Positions 9,426 to 18,234 of a stretch of DNA of 64,000 nucleotides are shown one piece after another. A program made the position numbers and the translations under genes. The notes under the pieces are model-generated. The model did not search any database. It was given only the letters and a program-made list of their open reading frames with translations, and was not told where the DNA came from. Source of the stretch: Paenibacillus pabuli (GTDB taxonomy: Bacteria > Bacillota > Bacilli > Paenibacillales > Paenibacillaceae). The DNA lies in NCBI RefSeq assembly GCF_039831995.1, contig NZ_JBDOIO010000003.1:2790001-2854000 (forward strand), in the 5' to 3' direction. The first letter of the stretch is position 1, and each line of letters opens with the position of its first letter.

Positions 9426-12400
9426 ATGCAATTCACAACAGAAGTGTTGACAATATCACAGGCATCTGAGTTTCTTGGATTAAAGGCTGATACGTTAAAA
9501 CACTTAATAAAAATCAATAAAATACCTTCAATCAAAAACGAATCAAGGGTAAGAAACAGTATCTTTATAAGTAAAGACACTTTGATTGAGTTTAAGGAAA
9601 ATAACGAGCTTCTATTTGATTATTATCAATTGGGTGCTCCCAGGGGGTATTTAACTCTTAGAATGATTTCTGAAAGGTTTAATATTAAACTTTCACTTGC
9701 AAGTCTTTGGATAAAACAACGCAGATTTAATGAGGTAGAAAAATTAACTGGGCTTCCCTGTGGTGATCTTATCGTTGTTCCACTTTACTCCATAATCGAA
9801 TATGAAAATAGAGTAAAACAACTGAAGGATTTCCACTTAACAGTCGAGCAAGCCCAAAAAATGTTGGGTATATCGAATTATTTAATTTTGAGCTGGTTGA
9901 GGCAGAAGAAAATCCAAAAGGTTATAACCTGGTATGGCGTACGTTACATACCATTAGATGAACTTAATTTGCTAAAGAATGAATTAAAACGAGAAAGAGA
10001 GATGATTCCATTATTAGAGGCGGTAAAAATGCTAGAAATACCCTATGAGATAGTTTCGGATATTTCATCAAAGTACCGAATCCCGTCAATGATTGGAAAA
10101 ACGCATCTATTATCAAAATCAGATTTCGAAAAAATGAAACAAGAATATGCTGACCTAATCAATTACCATAAATCAGGTATTCCAGAAGATTACTTTGATA
10201 CAAACATGCTAGTAGAACGATTTAACGTAGATCAAATCGAAATTCTTCGTTGGATTAGACAAGAACGATTCAAGGGAGTAGAGAAGTTCGGGGCTTCCTC
10301 TACATCTTCTAGCTTTTATATCATCCCCAAAAATTCTGTATATGAATATGAGAATTACGTTAGAAACTTAAATGAAAATTTTATACCTGTTGAAGTAGCA
10401 GCAAAAGAACTGAACGTTTCTACAACCACTATCCATAGGTGGATTTCTATAAATAAAATTGCAGGAGCAATTCTCTGGCTGAAAAAATGGTACATCCCAA
10501 AAAAAGCTATGTTAACTATACTTGCTAAAATGGATTCGCGAAACAACTCAATTACTGTATCTCAGGCTAGTCAAGAATATCAGATATCAAGAAAACAAAT
10601 AACAGCACTAATTAAGAATGGTGATGTACCATTTACACAAATAAGAGAAACAGAAATACTCATTAATCGTGATGATTTGTCTTTTGCTTTGAAGAGAAGA
10701 GCTAATAGTGTATCTCAACTCAAAGCAAACAATCAATGCACCAATCTTTCTCGTATTCCTGAAGACCTTCTCACCATTCGTAATTTTAGTAGATTAGTAA
10801 ATGCACGTAGAAAAACGATTGAACAACTAATACAAAATGGAGAAATCCAAGATGTAAAACGACATAAAATTCAAGGAAGTGAATATATTTTAATTCCAAA
10901 ATCTGAAGTAGAGGAATTTCTAAAAAAAAGTATTTCTAGTGAAAAGGTCTTTACAACAAAACAAGCTGCAACTTATCTACAAAGACCAAATTATAATTAC
11001 GTGAATGAGTTAGTGAAAAAAGGTTATTTTCCAAATGCGTTCATTGAATATAATCAAAATTTGATTCCACAATCAGATTTAGATGAGTATATAAAACTAA
11101 AAACGTTAAATATATTTCCAAAACGAAAAGGCTCACCTAGACAAAACAAAGAAGAAATTATTAAAAAACTCACTACACAAAATTTAATCCCTGAAATACT
11201 AGAAAAAATCAATCGTATTCCTACTCCAAATTATCTTTCACAGACAAAAAAATTATATAAAAGCTACACAGAAATGCGCATTGCGTCACTAGGCGGCAGA
11301 CCGCCATACATCAAAAATCAGTGTAACAGAATTAAAGCAGTTTTTGAAACTGTCATCTCTAAATTATCCAAGAATTGTATTGATCTATCCGAAGAGGAGA
11401 TTAGAAACATATTACAAGATGAATCAATACCCATCACTTTTAGAATTTATGCAAACCAATTTTTTCACTATTCCTTTCAGACCTTAGGTATAAAACGAGA
11501 GAAATTGTTTGTTATCACTCAAAAAAGCAAGAATTCTACGGAGAAAGATGTCTACGAACCAGAAATTTATTTGGAGTATGTTCAGTATGTAAAAAAGGTT
11601 CAACTCCATACCCGAGAGGCCATTAAAAGCCAGTATTATTCAAATATGTGGCTATTCACGCTCATGCATTTAATGGATGCCTGGCGCCCTTCAGATATTG
11701 TCAACGAACTACCCAGCCTAGATTTGGATGAGTTAGGGATTTATCATTTAGAATGGTTTATCTCAAACGAGTTAAGTGTTGAGCAAGCTCAACAGGTAGT
11801 AAACCAAGTATATATTAAGACCAGACATTCTTCTGCTTCTAAAACTAAAGCACTCCTCACATTTCTTGTTCCTTTAGATATGACATTAGCAGCAGGAACA
11901 GCCTTTCTCATCAATGAGTTGCATAGAGCTGAGTATCAGGATTCTTTTTTGATGCAAACCTTACTAACCAATGCACTTAATGCAAAGAAGCCCACACACA
12001 GACATCTCGTCTTTTTTAAGTTCAATGAAAAGCTTAAGAACTTCAAAAGCATAGTTATGATTCGATCTACTATGACTTATTTATTTAATAGCATTATCGA
12101 TAGTGCTCCAGATCCAGAGTTGGCGCTATCATACACGATGTCTCTGCGTTCACATGAAAGACAAGAGTCTACTGCAGTTTATGTCCAATCAACAAACCTA
12201 GATGGTTCAACAAACCATGTATCTGTCAATTTGTTAAACCGTGGACACTTTGGTTGGCTATTTAATTTTATGATTAAGCAGATTCTTACGACTCAAGAAC
12301 TTCACCCCACCTTCGAAGAAAGAACAATGCTAATCTCAAGTATCCGTCAAGATCTTACTCCAATTCAATTAGAGAATTGGGCCGCATTTATTAGAAAAAA

Positions 12401-12824
12401 TAATGAAAGCAGAGATACATTAACAACAAAATTGCTATCTCTTTCTCACAATGAACTAATTGATATATTCAAAAAAATTCTCCGAGGTGAGTGTTCATCC
12501 AAAGATGCTCAAGGCCAATGTTTCACTTTTCCCAACTGTGGCAAGACACATATACAATCTTGCTTTTATTGCGAAAATTTCATCCCTCAACTGTATTTGT
12601 TATTCCAACTAAAACACGAGATCTTTCGATTGTATCAGTCAATAAAAAAAACGGAGCATCTCACGGTTATACTTCGTGATTCAAACTTCCTAAAAAAACT
12701 GCTAACTATTTTAAACGAAGCAGTTTTATTTTATGGAGAATTGTATGTAAACAGTTTTATAGACCTTCATGAAGTTCGCAATAATGTCTTCGAAATCAGA
12801 GATCGGCTCTTTGCAGAAAAATAA
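9426..12824 (+). CDS. Giant recombinase-like protein with nine HTH modules (3 x 3 array) and tyrosine-recombinase-like C-terminal half
   Basis: The 1132-residue protein has an N-terminal array of nine MerR/excisionase-type helix-turn-helix units at about 7-57, 75-127, 137-185, 193-240, 257-311, 318-366, 376-422, 448-500 and 508-558. Units 1/4/7, 2/5/8 and 3/6/9 resemble one another, so a three-HTH block appears tripled. Examples are IKQRRFNEVEKL versus IRQERFKGVEKF, and IPEDYFDTNML versus IPEDLLTIRNF. Residues about 590-1132 look like a degenerate tyrosine recombinase: Arg754 in AWRPSDIV, RSHERQESTAVYV (908-920), then a cysteine cluster (C1023, C1032, C1038, C1046, C1049). It sits where Tn554 has a recombinase gene, and AGGAGG precedes its start. 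The role in target recognition is inferred. Confidence 0.8.
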   Translation: MQFTTEVLTISQASEFLGLKADTLKHLIKINKIPSIKNESRVRNSIFISKDTLIEFKENNELLFDYYQLGAPRGYLTLRMISERFNIKLSLASLWIKQRRFNEVEKLTGLPCGDLIVVPLYSIIEYENRVKQLKDFHLTVEQAQKMLGISNYLILSWLRQKKIQKVITWYGVRYIPLDELNLLKNELKREREMIPLLEAVKMLEIPYEIVSDISSKYRIPSMIGKTHLLSKSDFEKMKQEYADLINYHKSGIPEDYFDTNMLVERFNVDQIEILRWIRQERFKGVEKFGASSTSSSFYIIPKNSVYEYENYVRNLNENFIPVEVAAKELNVSTTTIHRWISINKIAGAILWLKKWYIPKKAMLTILAKMDSRNNSITVSQASQEYQISRKQITALIKNGDVPFTQIRETEILINRDDLSFALKRRANSVSQLKANNQCTNLSRIPEDLLTIRNFSRLVNARRKTIEQLIQNGEIQDVKRHKIQGSEYILIPKSEVEEFLKKSISSEKVFTTKQAATYLQRPNYNYVNELVKKGYFPNAFIEYNQNLIPQSDLDEYIKLKTLNIFPKRKGSPRQNKEEIIKKLTTQNLIPEILEKINRIPTPNYLSQTKKLYKSYTEMRIASLGGRPPYIKNQCNRIKAVFETVISKLSKNCIDLSEEEIRNILQDESIPITFRIYANQFFHYSFQTLGIKREKLFVITQKSKNSTEKDVYEPEIYLEYVQYVKKVQLHTREAIKSQYYSNMWLFTLMHLMDAWRPSDIVNELPSLDLDELGIYHLEWFISNELSVEQAQQVVNQVYIKTRHSSASKTKALLTFLVPLDMTLAAGTAFLINELHRAEYQDSFLMQTLLTNALNAKKPTHRHLVFFKFNEKLKNFKSIVMIRSTMTYLFNSIIDSAPDPELALSYTMSLRSHERQESTAVYVQSTNLDGSTNHVSVNLLNRGHFGWLFNFMIKQILTTQELHPTFEERTMLISSIRQDLTPIQLENWAAFIRKNNESRDTLTTKLLSLSHNELIDIFKKILRGECSSKDAQGQCFTFPNCGKTHIQSCFYCENFIPQLYLLFQLKHEIFRLYQSIKKTEHLTVILRDSNFLKKLLTILNEAVLFYGELYVNSFIDLHEVRNNVFEIRDRLFAEK

Positions 12825-14484
12825 AGAAAGGAGAATTCATCTGTTAATCCGTAGGAGACTTGGAGATTTAACTCAAACAAATACATTAAGTGCAATTGAG
12901 AACGTATTTTTTCAAAATATGTCCAATGATGTTTTTGAAGAGCATTTCGAATACCTTAAAAAACATAAGTTTATTACCGCAACATCATTTGAAGATACTG
13001 TATGGTTCTTCCCTGACGCTCGCAAAGACCGAGATATTTTTTTCAACTTTAATTTAGAAGTATTTAAAGAACTAAACCTCGCATTGAAAGGTTTCATACT
13101 GCTTAAGAGAACCAGTGGCAGGTCAGTTTCTTCTTGTCATAACATGCTTCAAGCTTTGAAATACTCGGCGTTAGCTTCGAACGGATTCAAAGATATTTCA
13201 AATTTAGAGACTCATTTACTCCAACAAACTCCGTTGGTTGCATACGGGCATGCATTAATCATCAAAAATTTCTTTTTATTTTATAACCACAACAATGCTT
13301 CAGAAATCAACAATGTCTGCAACTCGATACCTAAGCCTGATAGAAAAAACAGGGAGTTGCCTGATTATAAAGACATTCTCACATTTGATGAACACATCAT
13401 TGATTTCTTTAGTTACATTTCCTATGGAGAAGAACATGTTCGTTTTTTTCCGGTTTATATTTGGTGGAAACTAACCAATGTTATACCTATGCGCGTCATC
13501 GAATTTTTAACATTGCAAAAGAACTGTATTGTAGAAAGAGACGACGAAACATACTGGATTAAGATTCCTCGCGAAAAGAAACAAGCGGATTCACCCTTTA
13601 AAGTGGATGTGACAGATACATTAGAGATTAACTACGAGATGTATTCAATAATTAATAAATACATTAGTACTCTAGCAAGCTTAAACATTCATTCTGAATA
13701 TCTGATTCCGTTTGATGCTTATGTCAGGTATTTGATTAGACCACGTCAAACTATACAACAACGTAAGGGCAAGCAAAATCGATTAATTGATAAGTATCTG
13801 CAGCGCCTTATTGATGATTTTTACAATGAAATCATACAAGATGAGTCAGTGGATAGGGTCACCTGCGGCGATACACGGCATTTTGCCATCATGAACATGT
13901 TCCTACAAGGTTTCAATATGTTATCCATCGCTCGTATGGCAGGGCACGACACTCTTGGAGTACAGCAAAACTACTACTCCCATATCGATCATTACGTTCA
14001 GTCACAGGTTTACTTAATGGCCCAAGAAAAATCTAAAGTAACATTCAAAAAAAACATCGGTGGCCCTCTTCTAGGCAAAACAAGGGAACTGATCGATCGA
14101 GGGAAAATTTACGAATATGAGGACCTGATAAGCTTCCGTTCGACGACTTACGGCTTCTGTAGTTATCGAGAAACTGATTTTCCCGAAGGTTGTGCGGAAG
14201 ATTGCAGAGTCTGTCCACACTATATTTTCAAACCACCAGTTAATGAAATTGAAATGGGAATTCGTTGGCTCAAAGATTATTCTGACATATTGACTCAAAA
14301 AGTTAGAGAAACAACGGAATTCATGCTAACGATCAGCAAGCATATGTACTATGACTTGAAGAACCTATCCAATCAAAAAACAGGACAAGATCAATTAAAT
14401 GCAGCATCTCAACGACTCGTGCAAATGATGGACCATCTCTCAGCTGTTAATTCTACATTATTGGAGAATCATTATGAAAAATAA
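12769..14484 (+). CDS. Tyrosine recombinase 3 (TnpB-like, Cys-rich C-terminus)
   Basis: The 571-residue ORF contains a tyrosine-recombinase catalytic domain: Arg242 in IPMRVIEFL, DTRHFAIMNMFLQG (Arg370, His371), MAGHDTLG (His393) and NYYSHID (Tyr402/403). A zinc-finger-like cysteine set (C464, C475, C479, C482) follows, as in TnpB of Tn554-type elements. The start is uncertain. ATG 12769 overlaps the upstream gene by 56 bases with no ribosome binding site, whereas AAAGGAG (12827-12833) stands seven bases before an in-frame CTG at 12841, hinting at a non-ATG start. The end overlaps the next gene. Confidence 0.85.
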   Translation: MKFAIMSSKSEIGSLQKNKERRIHLLIRRRLGDLTQTNTLSAIENVFFQNMSNDVFEEHFEYLKKHKFITATSFEDTVWFFPDARKDRDIFFNFNLEVFKELNLALKGFILLKRTSGRSVSSCHNMLQALKYSALASNGFKDISNLETHLLQQTPLVAYGHALIIKNFFLFYNHNNASEINNVCNSIPKPDRKNRELPDYKDILTFDEHIIDFFSYISYGEEHVRFFPVYIWWKLTNVIPMRVIEFLTLQKNCIVERDDETYWIKIPREKKQADSPFKVDVTDTLEINYEMYSIINKYISTLASLNIHSEYLIPFDAYVRYLIRPRQTIQQRKGKQNRLIDKYLQRLIDDFYNEIIQDESVDRVTCGDTRHFAIMNMFLQGFNMLSIARMAGHDTLGVQQNYYSHIDHYVQSQVYLMAQEKSKVTFKKNIGGPLLGKTRELIDRGKIYEYEDLISFRSTTYGFCSYRETDFPEGCAEDCRVCPHYIFKPPVNEIEMGIRWLKDYSDILTQKVRETTEFMLTISKHMYYDLKNLSNQKTGQDQLNAASQRLVQMMDHLSAVNSTLLENHYEK

Positions 14485-15115
14485 TAAAGGAAGACCTAAA
14501 ACTATTGAAGATCAAAAGCTAAAAGAAATGGCACTCCAAATTAAAACTAAACATAAGGGACAGAAATTATCGTTTCTCATGCTCGAAAAAGAAACAGGCA
14601 TTAGTCGGAATACCTGGAAGAGGAGAATTGCTGATTATATTCAAGAATTAAATGCCCCCATTATGCAATCTTATGAACAATCAGATTTGGACATTTACTT
14701 CCCGGATATCGAGGAACTCCTCAACAATAATAGTAAAGAAAAGATTGTGCAGGAACTTCACGCTATCATAGAAACATTGCATAGTGTTTATCTGGAAAAC
14801 AAGGAATTGAAGAGAAAGGCTAAAGACTTAAATAAGTTAGAGACAACTGTTCAAAAACAAAAGCTTCAAATAGACAAGTTAAAACATCAAGTTCTTCATT
14901 ATGAAAATTTGTACAAGACATTAGTTGTATCGAGTGCCTTCCCCCACTTGAGAGAAGAGAAAGGCATGCAGAGCAATCTTCTTGATTTCAACAAAGAAAT
15001 ATATACAAATACAAACGTTGAGCAACAACATTTAAAAAAATCATTTGCAGACCCCGGAAGCGAAGCTCAGAAAGAAGATAAACTCAAGGAAATGTTCCCT
15101 AATCTTTTCACATAA
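14474..15115 (+). CDS. Small HTH/coiled-coil accessory protein (TnpC-like)
   Basis: The 213-residue basic protein has an HTH-like segment at about residues 25-60 (LSFLMLEKETGISRNTWKRRI) and a long Glu/Lys/Leu-rich coiled coil at about 75-150. It overlaps the end of recombinase 3 by 11 bases, with GGAG seven bases before its ATG. In Tn554-type operons the third gene, tnpC, encodes a small protein that affects transposition orientation and efficiency. The position and form here fit, but sequence similarity to TnpC itself cannot be judged by eye. Confidence 0.65.
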   Translation: MKNNKGRPKTIEDQKLKEMALQIKTKHKGQKLSFLMLEKETGISRNTWKRRIADYIQELNAPIMQSYEQSDLDIYFPDIEELLNNNSKEKIVQELHAIIETLHSVYLENKELKRKAKDLNKLETTVQKQKLQIDKLKHQVLHYENLYKTLVVSSAFPHLREEKGMQSNLLDFNKEIYTNTNVEQQHLKKSFADPGSEAQKEDKLKEMFPNLFT

Positions 15116-15359
15116 AATGATGTTTCTCACCAATCTTTAAGGGGCCTAGCGCCATTTCTCATGAGTTTTCTAATTTCTAAAGTTAAGGGGAAATAGATAG
15201 ATTTCTAACATTATGCCTGTATTTAGAGCTTCATCGGAAATCTTTCGGTACCAGATATTATTTCGGCCCACGGACATCAGATTGTTTTTCTTTAAAGAAA
15301 CCTAACTCGAACAATACCCGTAAATATTCTTTAAATAACTTTCCATGAGGTGACTAGCT

Positions 15360-17225
15360 ATGAGTATTAAATTCGATTCAATCTATTATTGTGCCCATTG
15401 GTCTTATGATAGGTTTAGAATTTTGCAACCACATATTGTAACTAACGGACTTTGGTATTTCAATAATTTTTATTATATCAAATGCAAGGATTTATCAGTT
15501 GAGCCACTTAACAATATTGATTCATTGTCATTAGAAGACTTCTTTAAAACGACAGTAAGAGCAATGGCTACCCCCATTTTCCTAGTTGAGCAAGTACCAT
15601 CAGGAGCTATTAGATTAGATGATCGCCCGTTGCAAGAAGCTGTCCAAGTAGTCGGTGAAATGCTCAACCAAAATGATTTCGATGATCAAATCGCTTTGCT
15701 CATACCTCCCGATTTTCCAAATTATAGATTTTACTTTCAACAAGGAGAAGGATGGATTCTTGAAGTTGAGCGTACGCTAACTGATTCAGAGTATGATTGT
15801 TTCATTTATTCTTTAGATAGGCTCCAAGGTTTCACCAGACCTGATCACATCAAACTATTATTAAACAGTCACATTCATTCTAAAAATATTAATACAGAAC
15901 CTAGCTTAGACTTGATACCAAGTAGAAGATCCTCGATGAATGTAAGCTCAGAATTAAAAAAGCAATGGGAATTTGACGAACAATTATGGGTTGATCAGTC
16001 AGTGCCGATTCTGACTTCTGATGACTATATTGAAGAAGAAGCATTACCTGCAAAATGGAAACAGAACGGATCATCCTGTTTATTGGATCTTTCAATCTCT
16101 GGTGCACATGACATTCGTAACTACCTCACGATGTATCAAACAGTGAACATCGTTGCTCCTCCATCATTAGACCATGCAAGTGTACTATCATCTCTCGGTA
16201 TATCAGAAAAAGAACTTATTGAGCTCGTTAGACTCAATAGGGTAAAAATACTATTTCCTCAAGATATCGACCATTATGAACAAAAATTTCTTGAAGAGCT
16301 AGTAGAATCGGCTCCTCACAATCTTATGTTTTCTCGACAATTAGCTCTTAGAACTATTGCTGATAGTCGCAGAAGAAATCCACTTTTGTATCCTACTCTT
16401 GAAACTGAGGAAAAACAAAGATTACTCTCAGCTCTTCATGGTCTAGCCCTAAAGTTAAATGATCCAAAATCACAATCATGGGTTAGAGCCCTAGCTATCA
16501 AACTTTCAGAAATATGGGACGCTAACACTTTAGTAGCATTCAGAGGTGCTATGGGAACTGCACCAACTGGTTACGGAGCTGTAATTGCTGCTATTATTGA
16601 TAGTCAGACTGGTAAAGACTACAGTTTCGAAATAATTACAGCATCTTACGCAGTCGAATGGGCAGGAGCTCTAAAGTCTACATTATGTCCTACTGGAGAT
16701 AAAGCTCACATTAGAAATTCTGAGACTTTAGCGAACATATATTCAGGAGTCAATAATGAATGGAACATGGAGTTCATGAGTACACCAAATATAGCAACAG
16801 AAGCAATTTTAACTATCGCAAACAGTGTACCTGTTTTAGAATTAGCAACTGCATTTAAAGGTGCTGATATAGCTCGATTTCATATGTTGATCCAGAGAAT
16901 TTCTAAACATCAACATTCAGAAGAACAAAAACAAATTATTGATGCATTTAACAATACTGTTAAATCCTTCGAAAGAAATAAGAACAGGGTTAATGCATGG
17001 GATATAAGAGGTGTGTTAGTTGATATTGGTACATCTTTAACCAGTACCACTATTCCCTTAGCAGGACTACTATTAAATTGCATCGAAAAAGCGCTAGAGC
17101 ATTCTGGTGGGAACTCTAAAGTCATCGGGAATATACTGGACAAGACCCAAGCTAAACTTTATCAGACAACTCCGGAAGCTATTCTTGTAAGTCGAATGAG
17201 GGATAACATTAAGCAGTTACTTTAA
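15360..17225 (+). CDS. Hypothetical 621-residue cargo protein
   Basis: I do not recognise this protein. It is a soluble 621-residue polypeptide without signal peptide or clear membrane segments. The N-terminal third is aromatic-rich, a middle segment (about 255-330) begins HDIRNYLTMYQTVNIVAPPS, and the C-terminal half is helical. AGGTGA lies seven bases before the ATG. It is the first cargo gene, separated from the recombinase operon by 244 bases, and is convergent with the nuclease operon, sharing a bidirectional terminator with it. Composition is AT-rich like the rest of the element. A role in defence is guessed only from its neighbours. Confidence 0.75.
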   Translation: MSIKFDSIYYCAHWSYDRFRILQPHIVTNGLWYFNNFYYIKCKDLSVEPLNNIDSLSLEDFFKTTVRAMATPIFLVEQVPSGAIRLDDRPLQEAVQVVGEMLNQNDFDDQIALLIPPDFPNYRFYFQQGEGWILEVERTLTDSEYDCFIYSLDRLQGFTRPDHIKLLLNSHIHSKNINTEPSLDLIPSRRSSMNVSSELKKQWEFDEQLWVDQSVPILTSDDYIEEEALPAKWKQNGSSCLLDLSISGAHDIRNYLTMYQTVNIVAPPSLDHASVLSSLGISEKELIELVRLNRVKILFPQDIDHYEQKFLEELVESAPHNLMFSRQLALRTIADSRRRNPLLYPTLETEEKQRLLSALHGLALKLNDPKSQSWVRALAIKLSEIWDANTLVAFRGAMGTAPTGYGAVIAAIIDSQTGKDYSFEIITASYAVEWAGALKSTLCPTGDKAHIRNSETLANIYSGVNNEWNMEFMSTPNIATEAILTIANSVPVLELATAFKGADIARFHMLIQRISKHQHSEEQKQIIDAFNNTVKSFERNKNRVNAWDIRGVLVDIGTSLTSTTIPLAGLLLNCIEKALEHSGGNSKVIGNILDKTQAKLYQTTPEAILVSRMRDNIKQLL

Positions 17226-17266
17226 TTAATTTAGTAATCTATCAACAATATCAGATTAAAAATAAA

Positions 17267-17305
17267 GAAAAAGTTTTAGCCCCAATTTTGGACTAAAACT
17301 TTTTC
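17267..17305. terminator. Bidirectional terminator between 621-aa gene and nuclease operon
   Basis: Perfect 13-bp stem (GAAAAAGTTTTAG at 17267-17279 with its complement at 17293-17305) and a 13-base loop, A-rich before and T-rich after, between convergent genes. Confidence 0.85.
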
Positions 17306-17443
17306 TTCATTTGTTTACGTTTCATGAACAAATAATCCACTGATACACGTACCTATCTGCTTATCCCTGATTTGTAGAAGCAATTCTTGATATAATTTCA
17401 AACAAGCTAATTGATTGCTCCATCCATATAGTCACACACGTTG

Positions 17444-17818
17444 CTATCTTTGAGGTTTCTCTACGGTTAACCATCGATGGCTTCCACCATAATAACCATA
17501 GTATTTACCTCTAAATTGGTTCATAGCTGCTCTAAATTGACCAAGAATTAGAACAGCATCACTGTTTTGCGGTAGTGACTCGTCGTCCAGTATATCTAAA
17601 TAATCAGTACTTGGGTCGGAATTTAGTATTTCTTTAATATCAGACAATAATCGATTTAATACTTTTACCTTTAATGGATTCAAAACACCATCTTGCTTTT
17701 TCTTCGAAAATTCACGCATTTCCAATAATGCAGAATCTAACATCGGAGACAACATATCGTACTTAGCAGCAATTGCTTCAGTAGGCAAGTCTGTATTTCT
17801 TACTTTTGACATGGTCAA
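17444..17818 (-). CDS. Hypothetical 124-residue protein, twin A
   Basis: This protein is unrecognised. It is clearly a paralogue of its neighbour: both share SKKK near residue 40, an LN/IN plus KVLNRLL-type stretch, and a strongly conserved DDESLPQNSDAVLILGQF (EDSLPTNSDTVLILSQY in the twin), and both end in an aromatic-rich tail. A small helical protein is likely. It is the last gene of a three-gene leftward operon behind the nuclease, 19 bases after the twin. A TTG at 17818 has ideal spacing from GGGGAGG; ATG 17812 is the alternative start. Confidence 0.75.
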   Translation of the reverse strand: MTMSKVRNTDLPTEAIAAKYDMLSPMLDSALLEMREFSKKKQDGVLNPLKVKVLNRLLSDIKEILNSDPSTDYLDILDDESLPQNSDAVLILGQFRAAMNQFRGKYYGYYGGSHRWLTVEKPQR

Positions 17819-17837
17819 TTAATCCTCCCCTAATAAG

Positions 17838-18212
17838 CTACCAGGTTATTTTCTTTGGTGGAGCCGTTCGAATATCAGTTTTGTTTCCGTTTTCCATCCA
17901 AAACCAGGATGCTGAATATTGCTTGATGTTATCAGCTCTAAGCTTTTCTAAGCAGTTAAGGTACTGAGACAAAATCAAAACAGTATCACTGTTGGTCGGA
18001 AGACTATCCTCATCGAATTGTTCAAAATCTAAAAACGGTTTGTAGTCTCCCGTTAACAGTTTGTTTGCTTCCACCAGTATTGGATTAATAAACTTCAATT
18101 TAAATTTATTGATGGCATCATCAGGCTTTTTCTTCGATAACGTGCCGACTTCATCAAACAGCCCCTGAAGTTGAGCTTGTACTTTCTCAAATGCGCTAAC
18201 ATTAATGCTCAT
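17838..18212 (-). CDS. Hypothetical 124-residue protein, twin B
   Basis: This is the paralogue of the preceding 124-residue protein and is of equal length. Shared segments are SKKKPDDAINKFKLKFIN and DEDSLPTNSDTVLILSQY, with a Trp/Tyr-rich C-terminus (YSASWFWMENG). AGGAGG lies seven bases before the ATG. It begins 22 bases after the nuclease gene stops, so nuclease, twin B and twin A form one operon. Tandem paralogues behind an effector suggest a hetero-oligomeric sensor, adaptor or immunity pair; this is inference. Confidence 0.75.
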   Translation of the reverse strand: MSINVSAFEKVQAQLQGLFDEVGTLSKKKPDDAINKFKLKFINPILVEANKLLTGDYKPFLDFEQFDEDSLPTNSDTVLILSQYLNCLEKLRADNIKQYSASWFWMENGNKTDIRTAPPKKITW

Positions 18213-18234
18213 GATTCTTCCTCCTAGAAAATGA

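Noticed and set aside
9426..11100. HTH array as several separate small genes
   Set aside because: The frame is open without interruption for 1132 codons, with one good ribosome binding site at its start, and the modules repeat in a regular order.
17226..17443. Possible CRISPR-like or tandem DNA repeats in the element's intergenic regions
   Set aside because: Only one hairpin terminator is present; no regularly spaced repeats were found here or elsewhere in the window.
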